Source: Panagrolaimus kolymaensis (lineage: Eukaryota > Nematoda > Chromadorea > Rhabditida > Panagrolaimidae). Taken from it: a stretch of DNA of 64,000 nt. Positions 38,890 through 50,954 of the stretch are shown here, piece after piece. The position numbers and the translations under genes were made by a program. The stretch lies in the NCBI GenBank assembly GCA_028622995.1, contig JAJQJQ010000002.1, forward strand, positions 1,860,001 to 1,924,000, written 5' to 3'. The notes under the pieces are model-generated. The model did not search any database. It was not told the origin of the DNA and saw only the letters and a list, made by a program, of their open reading frames with translations. Within the stretch, counting starts at the first letter, position 1, and every line of letters begins with the position of its first letter.

Positions 38890-41790
38890 CTGAAAGGCTG
38901 CTATTAAAATACATTACTCAAAGTAATTTAGTCGCTCGGCTAGATTTAAATTTTTGCGGATTGAAAAATTTGTTTTTTCATTTTTTTATAAAACATAAAT
39001 TTCGATTGAAGTTGAGGACGTTCTGTTTAGAATGGTAGATGAATGTCTGCTATTAAAATACATTACTCAAAGTAATTTAGTCGCTCGGCTAGATTTAAAT
39101 TTTTGCGGATTGAAAAATTTGTTTTTTCATTTTTTTATAAAACATAAATTTCGATTGAAGTTGAGGACGTTCTGTTTAGAATGGTAGCTGAATGGCTGCT
39201 ATTAAAATACATTACTCAAAGTAATTTAGTCGCTCGGCTAGATTTAAATTTTTGCGGATTGAAAAATTTGTTTTTTCATTTTTTTATAAAACATAAATTT
39301 CGATTGAAGTTGAGGACGTTCTGTTTAGAATGGTAGCTGAATGGCTGCTATTAAAATACATTACTCAAAGTAATTTAGTCGCTCGGCTAGATTTAAATTT
39401 TTGCGGATTGAAAAATTTGTTTTTTTCTTTTTTTTTTTAAATAAAAATAAATATTTCGATTGAAGTTGAGGACGTTCTGTTTAGAATGGTAGCTGAAAGG
39501 CTGCTATTAAAATACATTACTCAAAGTAATTTAGTCGCTCGGCTAGATTTAAATTTTTGCGGATTGAAAAATTTGTTTTTTCATTTTTTTATAAAACATA
39601 AATTTCGATTGAAGTTGAGGACGTTCTGTTTAGAATGGTAGCTGAATGGCTGCTATTAAAATACATTACTCAAAGTAATTTAGTCGCTCGGCTAGATTTA
39701 AATTTTTGCGGATTGAAAAATTTGTTTTTTTCTTTTTTTTTTTAAATAAAAATAAATATTTCGATTGAAGTTGAGGACGTTCTGTTTAGAATGGTAGCTG
39801 AATGGCTGCTATTAAAATACATTACTCAAAGTAATTTAGTCGCTCGGCTAGATTTAAATTTTTGCGGATTGAAAAATTTGTTTTTTTCTTTTTTTTTTTA
39901 AATAAAAATAAATATTTCGATTGAAGTTGAGGACGTTCTGTTTAGAATGGTAGCTGAATGGCTGCTATTAAAATACATTACTCAAAGTAATTTAGTCGCT
40001 CGGCTAGATTTAAATTTTTGCGGATTGAAAAATTTGTTTTTTTCTTTTTTTTTTAAAATAAAAATAAATATTTCGATTGAAGTTGAGGACGTTCTGTTTA
40101 GAATGGTAGCTGAAAGGCTGCTATTAAAATACATTACTCAAAGTAATTTAGTCGCTCGGCTAGATTTAAATTTTTGCGGATTGAAAAATTTGTTTTTTCA
40201 TTTTTTTATAAAACATAAATTTCGATTGAAGTTGAGGACGTTCTGTTTAGAATGGTAGATGAATGTCTGCTATTAAAATACATTACTCAAAGTAATTTAG
40301 TCGCTCGGCTAGATTTAAATTTTTGCGGATTGAAAAATTTGTTTTTTTCTTTTTTTTTTTAAATAAAAATAAATATTTCGATTGAAGTTGAGGACGTTCT
40401 GTTTAGAATGGTAGCTGAAAGGCTGCTATTAAAATACATTACTCAAAGTAATTTAGTCGCTCGGCTAGATTTAAATTTTTGCGGATTGAAAAATTTGTTT
40501 TTTCATTTTTTTATAAAACATAAATTTCGATTGAAGTTGAGGACGTTCTGTTTAGAATGGTAGATGAATGTCTGCTATTAAAATACATTACTCAAAGTAA
40601 TTTAGTCGCTCGGCTAGATTTAAATTTTTGCGGATTGAAAAATTTGTTTTTTCATTTTTTTATAAAACATAAATTTCGATTGAAGTTGAGGACGTTCTGT
40701 TTAGAATGGTAGCTGAATGGCTGCTATTAAAATACATTACTCAAAGTAATTTAGTCGCTCGGCTAGATTTAAATTTTTGCGGATTGAAAAATTTGTTTTT
40801 TCATTTTTTTATAAAACATAAATTTCGATTGAAGTTGAGGACGTTCTGTTTAGAATGGTAGCTGAATGGCTGCTATTAAAATACATTACTCAAAGTAATT
40901 TAGTCGCTCGGCTAGATTTAAATTTTTGCGGATTGAAAAATTTGTTTTTTTCTTTTTTTTTTTAAATAAAAATAAATATTTCGATTGAAGTTGAGGACGT
41001 TCTGTTTAGAATGGTAGCTGAAAGGCTGCTATTAAAATACATTACTCAAAGTAATTTAGTCGCTCGGCTAGATTTAAATTTTTGCGGATTGAAAAATTTG
41101 TTTTTTCATTTTTTTATAAAACATAAATTTCGATTGAAGTTGAGGACGTTCTGTTTAGAATGGTAGCTGAATGGCTGCTATTAAAATACATTACTCAAAG
41201 TAATTTAGTCGCTCGGCTAGATTTAAATTTTTGCGGATTGAAAAATTTGTTTTTTTCTTTTTTTTTTTAAATAAAAATAAATATTTCGATTGAAGTTGAG
41301 GACGTTCTGTTTAGAATGGTAGCTGAATGGCTGCTATTAAAATACATTACTCAAAGTAATTTAGTCGCTCGGCTAGATTTAAATTTTTGCGGATTGAAAA
41401 ATTTGTTTTTTTCTTTTTTTTTTTAAATAAAAATAAATATTTCGATTGAAGTTGAGGACGTTCTGTTTAGAATGGTAGCTGAATGGCTGCTATTAAAATA
41501 CATTACTCAAAGTAATTTAGTCGCTCGGCTAGATTTAAATTTTTGCGGATTGAAAAATTTGTTTTTTTCTTTTTTTTTTAAAATAAAAATAAATATTTCG
41601 ATTGAAGTTGAGGACGTTCTGTTTAGAATGGTAGCTGAAAGGCTGCTATTAAAATACATTACTCAAAGTAATTTAGTCGCTCGGCTAGATTTAAATTTTT
41701 GCGGATTGAAAAATTTGTTTTTTCATTTTTTTATAAAACATAAATTTCGATTGAAGTTGAGGACGTTCTGTTTAGAATGGTAGCTGAATG
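38890..41790 (+). repeat. Higher-order repeat, 10-mer of 1525 bp, about 1.9 copies
   Basis: The private variant CTGAAAGG (T to A in CTGAATGG) starts at 38890, 39493 and 40110, then again at 40415, 41018 and 41635: the same spacings offset by 1525 bp. The linker order S,S,S,L,S,L,L,L(A variant),S,L is the same in both copies for nine units. The tenth is L near 40355 but S near 41875, where the copies part. 1525 equals five 156 and five 149 bp units. Confidence 0.85.
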
Positions 41791-44700
41791 GCTGCTATTA
41801 AAATACATTACTCAAAGTAATTTAGTCGCTCGGCTAGATTTAAATTTTTGCGGATTGAAAAATTTGTTTTTTCATTTTTTTATAAAACATAAATTTCGAT
41901 TGAAGTTGAGGACGTTCTGTTTAGAATGGTAGATGAATGTCTGCTATTAAAATACATTACTCAAAGTAATTTAGTCGCTCGGCTAGATTTAAATTTTTGC
42001 GGATTGAAAAATTTGTTTTTTTCTTTTTTTTTTTAAATAAAAATAAATATTTCGATTGAATTTGAGGACGTTCTGTTTAGAATGGTAGCTGAATGGCTGC
42101 TATTAAAATACATTACTCAAAGTAATTTAGTCGCTCGGCTAGATTTAAATTTTTGCGGATTGAAAAATTTGTTTTTTCATTTTTTTATAAAACATAAATT
42201 TCGATTGAAGTTGAGGACGTTCTGTTTAGAATGGTAGCTGAATGGCTGCTATTAAAATACATTACTCAAAGTAATTTAGTCGCTCGGCTAGATTTAAATT
42301 TTTGCGGATTGAAAAATTTGTTTTTTCATTTTTTTATAAAACATAAATTTCGATTGAAGTTGAGGACGTTCTGTTTAGAATGGTAGCTGAATGGCTGCTA
42401 TTAAAATACATTACTCAAAGTAATTTAGTCGCTCGGCTAGATTTAAATTTTTGCGGATTGAAAAATTTGTTTTTTCATTTTTTTATAAAACATAAATTTC
42501 GATTGAAGTTGAGGACGTTCTGTTTAGAATGGTAGATGAATGTCTGCTATTAAAATACATTACTCAAAGTAATTTAGTCGCTCGGCTAGATTTAAATTTT
42601 TGCGGATTGAAAAATTTGTTTTTTCATTTTTTTATAAAACATAAATTTCGATTGAAGTTGAGGACGTTCTGTTTAGAATGGTAGCTGAATGGCTGCTATT
42701 AAAATACATTACTCAAAGTAATTTAGTCGCTCGGCTAGATTTAAATTTTTGCGGATTGAAAAATTTGTTTTTTCATTTTTTTATAAAACATAAATTTCGA
42801 TTGAAGTTGAGGACGTTCTGTTTAGAATGGTAGATGAATGTCTGCTATTAAAATACATTACTCAAAGTAATTTAGTCGCTCGGCTAGATTTAAATTTTTG
42901 CGGATTGAAAAATTTGTTTTTTTCTTTTTTTTTTAAAATAAAAATAAATATTTCGATTGAAGTTGAGGACGTTCTGTTTAGAATGGTAGCTGAATGGCTG
43001 CTATTAAAATACATTACTCAAAGTAATTTAGTCGCTCGGCTAGATTTAAATTTTTGCGGATTGAAAAATTTGTTTTTTCATTTTTTTATAAAACATAAAT
43101 TTCGATTGAAGTTGAGGACGTTCTGTTTAGAATGGTAGCTGAATGGCTGCTATTAAAATACATTACTCAAAGTAATTTAGTCGCTCGGCTAGATTTAAAT
43201 TTTTGCGGATTGAAAAATTTGTTTTTTCATTTTTTTATAAAACATAAATTTCGATTGAAGTTGAGGACGTTCTGTTTAGAATGGTAGCTGAATGGCTGCT
43301 ATTAAAATACATTACTCAAAGTAATTTAGTCGCTCGGCTAGATTTAAATTTTTGCGGATTGAAAAATTTGTTTTTTCATTTTTTTATAAAACATAAATTT
43401 CGATTGAAGTTGAGGACGTTCTGTTTAGAATGGTAGATGAATGTCTGCTATTAAAATACATTACTCAAAGTAATTTAGTCGCTCGGCTAGATTTAAATTT
43501 TTGCGGATTGAAAAATTTGTTTTTTTCTTTTTTTTTTTAAATAAAAATAAATATTTCGATTGAAGTTGAGGACGTTCTGTTTAGAATGGTAGCTGAATGG
43601 CTGCTATTAAAATACATTACTCAAAGTAATTTAGTCGCTCGGCTAGATTTAAATTTTTGCGGATTGAAAAATTTGTTTTTTCATTTTTTTATAAAACATA
43701 AATTTCGATTGAAGTTGAGGACGTTCTGTTTAGAATGGTAGCTGAATGGCTGCTATTAAAATACATTACTCAAAGTAATTTAGTCGCTCGGCTAGATTTA
43801 AATTTTTGCGGATTGAAAAATTTGTTTTTTCATTTTTTTATAAAACATAAATTTCGATTGAAGTTGAGGACGTTCTGTTTAGAATGGTAGATGAATGTCT
43901 GCTATTAAAATACATTACTCAAAATAATTTAGTCGCTCGGCTAGATTTAAATTTTTGCGGATTGAAAAATTTGTTTTTTTCTTTTTTTTTTTAAATAAAA
44001 ATAAATATTTCGATTGAAGTTGAGGACGTTCTGTTTAGAATGGTAGCTGAATGGCTGCTATTAAAATACATTACTCAAAGTAATTTAGTCGCTCGGCTAG
44101 ATTTAAATTTTTGCGGATTGAAAAATTTGTTTTTTTCTTTTTTTTTTTAAATAAAAATAAATATTTCGATTGAAGTTGAGGACGTTCTGTTTAGAATGGT
44201 AGCTGAATGGCTGCTATTAAAATACATTACTCAAAGTAATTTAGTCGCTCGGCTAGATTTAAATTTTTGCGGATTGAAAAATTTGTTTTTTTCTTTTTTT
44301 TTTTAAATAAAAATAAATATTTCGATTGAAGTTGAGGACGTTCTGTTTAGAATGGTAGCTGAATGGCTGCTATTAAAATACATTACTCAAAGTAATTTAG
44401 TCGCTCGGCTAGATTTAAATTTTTGCGGATTGAAAAATTTGTTTTTTTCTTTTTTTTTTTAAATAAAAATAAATATTTCGATTGAAGTTGAGGACGTTCT
44501 GTTTAGAATGGTAGCTGAATGGCTGCTATTAAAATACATTACTCAAAGTAATTTAGTCGCTCGGCTAGATTTAAATTTTTGCGGATTGAAAAATTTGTTT
44601 TTTCATTTTTTTATAAAACATAAATTTCGATTGAAGTTGAGGACGTTCTGTTTAGAATGGTAGCTGAATGGCTGCTATTAAAATACATTACTCAAAGTAA

Positions 44701-46270
44701 TTTAGTCGCTCGGCTAGATTTAAATTTTTGCGGATTGAAAAATTTGTTTTTTTCTTTTTTTTTTTAAATAAAAATAAATATTTCGATTGAAGTTGAGGAC
44801 GTTCTGTTTAGAATGGTAGCTGAATGGCTGCTATTAAAATACATTACTCAAAGTAATTTAGTCGCTCGGCTAGATTTAAATTTTTGCGGATTGAAAAATT
44901 TGTTTTTTTCTTTTTTTTTTAAAATAAAAATAAATATTTCGATTGAAGTTGAGGACGTTCTGTTTAGAATGGTAGCTGAATGGCTGCTATTAAAATACAT
45001 TACTCAAAGTAATTTAGTCGCTCGGCTAGATTTAAATTTTTGCGGATTGAAAAATTTGTTTTTTCATTTTTTTATAAAACATAAATTTCGATTGAAGTTG
45101 AGGACGTTCTGTTTAGAATGGTAGCTGAATGGCTGCTATTAAAATACATTACTCAAAGTAATTTAGTCGCTCGGCTAGATTTAAATTTTTGCGGATTGAA
45201 AAATTTGTTTTTTCATTTTTTTATAAAACATAAATTTCGATTGAAGTTGAGGACGTTCTGTTTAGAATGGTAGATGAATGTCTGCTATTAAAATACATTA
45301 CTCAAAGTAATTTAGTCGCTCGGCTAGATTTAAATTTTTGCGGATTGAAAAATTTGTTTTTTTCTTTTTTTTTTTAAATAAAAATAAATATTTCGATTGA
45401 ATTTGAGGACGTTCTGTTTAGAATGGTAGCTGAATGGCTGCTATTAAAATACATTACTCAAAGTAATTTAGTCGCTCGGCTAGATTTAAATTTTTGCGGA
45501 TTGAAAAATTTGTTTTTTCATTTTTTTATAAAACATAAATTTCGATTGAAGTTGAGGACGTTCTGTTTAGAATGGTAGCTGAATGGCTGCTATTAAAATA
45601 CATTACTCAAAGTAATTTAGTCGCTCGGCTAGATTTAAATTTTTGCGGATTGAAAAATTTGTTTTTTCATTTTTTTATAAAACATAAATTTCGATTGAAG
45701 TTGAGGACGTTCTGTTTAGAATGGTAGCTGAATGGCTGCTATTAAAATACATTACTCAAAGTAATTTAGTCGCTCGGCTAGATTTAAATTTTTGCGGATT
45801 GAAAAATTTGTTTTTTCATTTTTTTATAAAACATAAATTTCGATTGAAGTTGAGGACGTTCTGTTTAGAATGGTAGATGAATGTCTGCTATTAAAATACA
45901 TTACTCAAAGTAATTTAGTCGCTCGGCTAGATTTAAATTTTTGCGGATTGAAAAATTTGTTTTTTCATTTTTTTATAAAACATAAATTTCGATTGAAGTT
46001 GAGGACGTTCTGTTTAGAATGGTAGCTGAATGGCTGCTATTAAAATACATTACTCAAAGTAATTTAGTCGCTCGGCTAGATTTAAATTTTTGCGGATTGA
46101 AAAATTTGTTTTTTCATTTTTTTATAAAACATAAATTTCGATTGAAGTTGAGGACGTTCTGTTTAGAATGGTAGATGAATGTCTGCTATTAAAATACATT
46201 ACTCAAAGTAATTTAGTCGCTCGGCTAGATTTAAATTTTTGCGGATTGAAAAATTTGTTTTTTTCTTTTT
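41640..46270 (+). repeat. Long-period duplication, 22-mer offset of 3341 bp
   Basis: A rare GAATTTGAGG core (G to T) occurs only at 42061 and 45402, 3341 bp apart. GATGAATGTC variants at 41932, 42535 and 42833 recur at 45273, 45876 and 46174 with the same offset. The matched segment is about 41.64-42.93 kb against 44.98-46.27 kb, and the sequence between differs. 3341 equals nine 156 and thirteen 149 bp units. Confidence 0.78.
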
Positions 46271-48298
46271 TTTTTTAAATAAAAATAAATATTTCGATTG
46301 AAGTTGAGGACGTTCTGTTTAGAATGGTAGATGAATGGCTGCTATTAAAATACATTACTCAAAGTAATTTAGTCGCTCGGCTAGATTTAAATTTTTGCGG
46401 ATTGAAAAATTTGTTTTTTTCTTTTTTTTTTTAAATAAAAATAAATATTTCGATTGAAGTTGAGGACGTTCTGTTTAGAATGGTAGCTGAATGGCTGCTA
46501 TTAAAATACATTACTCAAAGTAATTTAGTCGCTCGGCTAGATTTAAATTTTTGCGGATTGAAAAATTTGTTTTTTTCTTTTTTTTTTAAAATAAAAATAA
46601 ATATTTCGATTGAAGTTGAGGACGTTCTGTTTAGAATGGTAGCTGAATGGCTGCTATTAAAATACATTACTCAAAGTAATTTAGTCGCTCGGCTAGATTT
46701 AAATTTTTGCGGATTGAAAAATTTGTTTTTTCATTTTTTTATAAAACATAAATTTCGATTGAAGTTGAGGACGTTCTGTTTAGAATGGTAGATGAATGTC
46801 TGCTATTAAAATACATTACTCAAAGTAATTTAGTCGCTCGGCTAGATTTAAATTTTTGCGGATTGAAAAATTTGTTTTTTTCTTTTTTTTTTTAAATAAA
46901 AATAAATATTTCGATTGAAGTTGAGGACGTTCTGTTTAGAATGGTAGATGAATGGCTGCTATTAAAATACATTACTCAAAGTAATTTAGTCGCTCGGCTA
47001 GATTTAAATTTTTGCGGATTGAAAAATTTGTTTTTTTCTTTTTTTTTTTAAATAAAAATAAATATTTCGATTGAAGTTGAGGACGTTCTGTTTAGAATGG
47101 TAGCTGAATGGCTGCTATTAAAATACATTACTCAAAGTAATTTAGTCGCTCGGCTAGATTTAAATTTTTGCGGATTGAAAAATTTGTTTTTTTCTTTTTT
47201 TTTTTAAATAAAAATAAATATTTCGATTGAAGTTGAGGACGTTCTGTTTAGAATGGTAGCTGAATGGCTGCTATTAAAATACATTACTCAAAGTAATTTA
47301 GTCGCTCGGCTAGATTTAAATTTTTGCGGATTGAAAAATTTGTTTTTTTCTTTTTTTTTTTAAATAAAAATAAATATTTCGATTGAAGTTGAGGACGTTC
47401 TGTTTAGAATGGTAGCTGAATGGCTGCTATTAAAATACATTACTCAAAGTAATTTAGTCGCTCGGCTAGATTTAAATTTTTGCGGATTGAAAAATTTGTT
47501 TTTTTCTTTTTTTTTTAAAATAAAAATAAATATTTCGATTGAAGTTGAGGACGTTCTGTTTAGAATGGTAGCTGAATGGCTGCTATTAAAATACATTACT
47601 CAAAGTAATTTAGTCGCTCGGCTAGATTTAAATTTTTGCGGATTGAAAAATTTGTTTTTTTCTTTTTTTTTTTAAATAAAAATAAATATTTCGATTGAAG
47701 TTGAGGACGTTCTGTTTAGAATGGTAGCTGAATGGCTGCTATTAAAATACATTACTCAAAGTAATTTAGTCGCTCGGCTAGATTTAAATTTTTGCGGATT
47801 GAAAAATTTGTTTTTTTCTTTTTTTTTTTAAATAAAAATAAATATTTCGATTGAAGTTGAGGACGTTCTGTTTAGAATGGTAGCTGAATGGCTGCTATTA
47901 AAATACATTACTCAAAGTAATTTAGTCGCTCGGCTAGATTTAAATTTTTGCGGATTGAAAAATTTGTTTTTTTCTTTTTTTTTTAAAATAAAAATAAATA
48001 TTTCGATTGAAGTTGAGGACGTTCTGTTTAGAATGGTAGCTGAATGGCTGCTATTAAAATACATTACTCAAAGTAATTTAGTCGCTCGGCTAGATTTAAA
48101 TTTTTGCGGATTGAAAAATTTGTTTTTTCATTTTTTTATAAAACATAAATTTCGATTGAAGTTGAGGACGTTCTGTTTAGAATGGTAGCTGAATGGCTGC
48201 TATTAAAATACATTACTCAAAGTAATTTAGTCGCTCGGCTAGATTTAAATTTTTGCGGATTGAAAAATTTGTTTTTTCATTTTTTTATAAAACATAAA

Positions 48299-48315
48299 TT
48301 TCGATTGAAGTTGAG
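48299..48315 (+). promoter_or_regulatory. CENP-B-box-like motif (weak), representative site
   Basis: TTTCGATTGAAGTTGAG spans the linker-core junction. Against the published 17-bp mammalian CENP-B box (YTTCGTTGGAARCGGGA) I count 11 of 17 matches. The TTCG and central A of the essential set match, but only one G of the CGGG half does. It is present in every S, L-CG and H unit, while L-AG units read TTTAG and lose the TTCG. This is a resemblance only: protein binding is unproven and the missing CGGG argues against a canonical box. Confidence 0.3.
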
Positions 48316-48328
48316 GACGTTCTGTTTA

Positions 48329-48350
48329 GAATGGTAGCTGAATGGCTGCT
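48329..48350 (+). repeat. Imperfect 11-bp tandem duplication inside the monomer
   Basis: GAATGGTAGCT is followed directly by GAATGGCTGCT, identical at 9 of 11 positions. It is present in every monomer, so it predates amplification and may be a trace of a shorter ancestral repeat. Diagnostic changes cluster here: GATGAATGG, GAATGTCTGC, GAAAGGCTGC and one GGTAACTGAATGG at about 6191. Confidence 0.6.
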
Positions 48351-48360
48351 ATTAAAATAC

Positions 48361-48375
48361 ATTACTCAAAGTAAT
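48361..48375. other. Core dyad, C form (ATTACTCAAAGTAAT)
   Basis: ATTACT and AGTAAT form 6-bp inverted arms around CAA. This C form is the only one in domain B, apart from its derivatives. The site is the main core polymorphism of the array. Short dyad symmetries are a noted property of centromeric satellites in species lacking CENP-B boxes, so a structural role is possible but not shown. Confidence 0.6.
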
Positions 48376-48395
48376 TTAGTCGCTCGGCTAGATTT

Positions 48396-48419
48396 AAATT
48401 TTTGCGGATTGAAAAATTT
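48396..48419. other. Hairpin-capable inverted repeat, 8-bp arms, 8-nt loop
   Basis: AAATTTTT and AAAAATTT are exact reverse complements separated by GCGGATTG. The element sits at the end of the conserved core just before the linker and is kept in nearly all units. The loop varies in a few (GCGAATTG, TAGGATTG, TAGTATTG). Rare arm changes are at 52553 (loop-edge G to T) and 58409 (A to G). It could extrude as a cruciform or help bend DNA; that is inference. Confidence 0.6.
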
Positions 48420-48434
48420 GTTTTTTCATTTTTT

Positions 48435-48441
48435 TATAAAA
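48435..48441 (+). promoter_or_regulatory. TATA-box-like motif TATAAAA in short linker
   Basis: TATAAAA follows the T tract in every S linker and is absent from the L and H linkers. It matches the eukaryotic TATA-box core. In so AT-rich a sequence a chance match is likely, and there is no transcript evidence. It is recorded because it separates S from L monomers. Confidence 0.25.
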
Positions 48442-50330
48442 CATAAATTTCGATTGAAGTTGAGGACGTTCTGTTTAGAATGGTAGCTGAATGGCTGCTA
48501 TTAAAATACATTACTCAAAGTAATTTAGTCGCTCGGCTAGATTTAAATTTTTGCGGATTGAAAAATTTGTTTTTTCATTTTTTTATAAAACATAAATTTC
48601 GATTGAAGTTGAGGACGTTCTGTTTAGAATGGTAGATGAATGTCTGCTATTAAAATACATTACTCAAAGTAATTTAGTCGCTCGGCTAGATTTAAATTTT
48701 TGCGGATTGAAAAATTTGTTTTTTCATTTTTTTATAAAACATAAATTTCGATTGAAGTTGAGGACGTTCTGTTTAGAATGGTAGCTGAATGGCTGCTATT
48801 AAAATACATTACTCAAAGTAATTTAGTCGCTCGGCTAGATTTAAATTTTTGCGGATTGAAAAATTTGTTTTTTCATTTTTTTATAAAACATAAATTTCGA
48901 TTGAAGTTGAGGACGTTCTGTTTAGAATGGTAGATGAATGTCTGCTATTAAAATACATTACTCAAAGTAATTTAGTCGCTCGGCTAGATTTAAATTTTTG
49001 CGGATTGAAAAATTTGTTTTTTTCTTTTTTTTTTTAAATAAAAATAAATATTTCGATTGAAGTTGAGGACGTTCTGTTTAGAATGGTAGATGAATGGCTG
49101 CTATTAAAATACATTACTCAAAGTAATTTAGTCGCTCGGCTAGATTTAAATTTTTGCGGATTGAAAAATTTGTTTTTTTCTTTTTTTTTTTAAATAAAAA
49201 TAAATATTTCGATTGAAGTTGAGGACGTTCTGTTTAGAATGGTAGCTGAATGGCTGCTATTAAAATACATTACTCAAAGTAATTTAGTCGCTCGGCTAGA
49301 TTTAAATTTTTGCGGATTGAAAAATTTGTTTTTTTCTTTTTTTTTTAAAATAAAAATAAATATTTCGATTGAAGTTGAGGACGTTCTGTTTAGAATGGTA
49401 GCTGAATGGCTGCTATTAAAATACATTACTCAAAGTAATTTAGTCGCTCGGCTAGATTTAAATTTTTGCGGATTGAAAAATTTGTTTTTTTCTTTTTTTT
49501 TTTAAATAAAAATAAATATTTCGATTGAAGTTGAGGACGTTCTGTTTAGAATGGTAGCTGAATGGCTGCTATTAAAATACATTACTCAAAGTAATTTAGT
49601 CGCTCGGCTAGATTTAAATTTTTGCGGATTGAAAAATTTGTTTTTTTCTTTTTTTTTTAAAATAAAAATAAATATTTCGATTGAAGTTGAGGACGTTCTG
49701 TTTAGAATGGTAGCTGAATGGCTGCTATTAAAATACATTACTCAAAGTAATTTAGTCGCTCGGCTAGATTTAAATTTTTGCGGATTGAAAAATTTTTTTT
49801 TTTCTTTTTTTTTTTAAATAAAAATAAATATTTCGATTGAAGTTGAGGACGTTCTGTTTAGAATGGTAGCTGAATGGCTGCTATTAAAATACATTACTCA
49901 AAGTAATTTAGTCGCTCGGCTAGATTTAAATTTTTGCGGATTGAAAAATTTGTTTTTTTCTTTTTTTTTTTAAATAAAAATAAATATTTCGATTGAAGTT
50001 GAGGACGTTCTGTTTAGAATGGTAGCTGAATGGCTGCTATTAAAATACATTACTCAAAGTAATTTAGTCGCTCGGCTAGATTTAAATTTTTGCGGATTGA
50101 AAAATTTGTTTTTTTCTTTTTTTTTTTAAATAAAAATAAATATTTCGATTGAAGTTGAGGACGTTCTGTTTAGAATGGTAGCTGAATGGCTGCTATTAAA
50201 ATACATTACTCAAAGTAATTTAGTCGCTCGGCTAGATTTAAATTTTTGCGGATTGAAAAATTTGTTTTTTTCTTTTTTTTTTTAAATAAAAATAAATATT
50301 TCGATTGAAGTTGAGGACGTTCTGTTTAGA

Positions 50331-50954
50331 ATGGTAGCTGAATGGCTGCTATTAAAATACATTACTCAAAGTAATTTAGTCGCTCGGCTAGATTTAAATT
50401 TTTGCGGATTGAAAAATTTGTTTTTTTCTTTTTTTTTTAAAATAAAAATAAATATTTCGATTGAAGTTGAGGACGTTCTGTTTAGAATGGTAGCTGAATG
50501 GCTGCTATTAAAATACATTACTCAAAGTAATTTAGTCGCTCGGCTAGATTTAAATTTTTGCGGATTGAAAAATTTGTTTTTTTCTTTTTTTTTTAAAATA
50601 AAAATAAATATTTCGATTGAAGTTGAGGACGTTCTGTTTAGAATGGTAGCTGAATGGCTGCTATTAAAATACATTACTCAAAGTAATTTAGTCGCTCGGC
50701 TAGATTTAAATTTTTGCGGATTGAAAAATTTGTTTTTTTCTTTTTTTTTTAAAATAAAAATAAATATTTCGATTGAAGTTGAGGACGTTCTGTTTAGAAT
50801 GGTAGCTGAATGGCTGCTATTAAAATACATTACTCAAAGTAATTTAGTCGCTCGGCTAGATTTAAATTTTTGCGGATTGAAAAATTTGTTTTTTCATTTT
50901 TTTATAAAACATAAATTTCGATTGAAGTTGAGGACGTTCTGTTTAGAATGGTAG
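50331..50954 (+). other. Longest satellite-derived open frame (207 codons), not a gene
   Basis: Four units in a row, the first three with the T-to-A linker variant, leave one + strand frame open from an ATG in the core (ATGGTAGCTGAATGG) until a short linker shifts the frame to a TAG. The translation is the same 52-residue repeat, with a Phe-rich stretch from the T tract. It has no recognisable domain. About twenty-five shorter versions occur in domain B for the same reason. No promoter, intron or codon signature supports expression. Confidence 0.85.

Larger units (their letters stand above)
48302..48450 (+). repeat. Representative short monomer (class S, 149 bp)
   Basis: This type example of class S is measured from the C of TTTCG to the base before the next one. 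Features in order: the CGATTGAAGTTGAGGACGTT start; an 11-bp imperfect internal duplication at 48329-48350; a dyad at 48361-48375; the GTCGCTCGGC patch, the most GC-rich part; ATTTAAAT; a hairpin at 48396-48419; and the short linker, with a C-interrupted T tract, TATAAAA and CATAAATTTCG. Class S occurs throughout the window, often in runs of two or three between long units, and always ends in TTTCG. The 149 bp period was checked by subtracting successive CGATTGAAG positions. Confidence 0.95.
45876..49350 (+). repeat. Long-period duplication, 18-mer offset of 2759 bp
   Basis: The GATGAATGTC/GATGAATGG series at 45876, 46174 and 46330 recurs at 48635, 48933 and 49089, each 2759 bp on. The next A-variant long unit follows suit (near 46480 and 49239). 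2759 equals eleven 156 and seven 149 bp units. With the 3341 bp relation this makes three copies of the marker block, near 42.5, 45.9 and 48.6 kb. The copies diverge after the A-variant linker (S follows at 46.7 kb, L at 49.5 kb). Confidence 0.78.

Noticed and set aside
48299..48315. Calling a true CENP-B box
   Set aside because: The CGGG half is mostly absent (TTGA instead), so the motif is reported only as a weak resemblance.
48302..48450. tRNA or 5S rRNA derived repeat with Pol III boxes
   Set aside because: No A-box/B-box pair, cloverleaf or 5S internal control region is recognisable. The T runs would end Pol III transcription, but that alone is no evidence.
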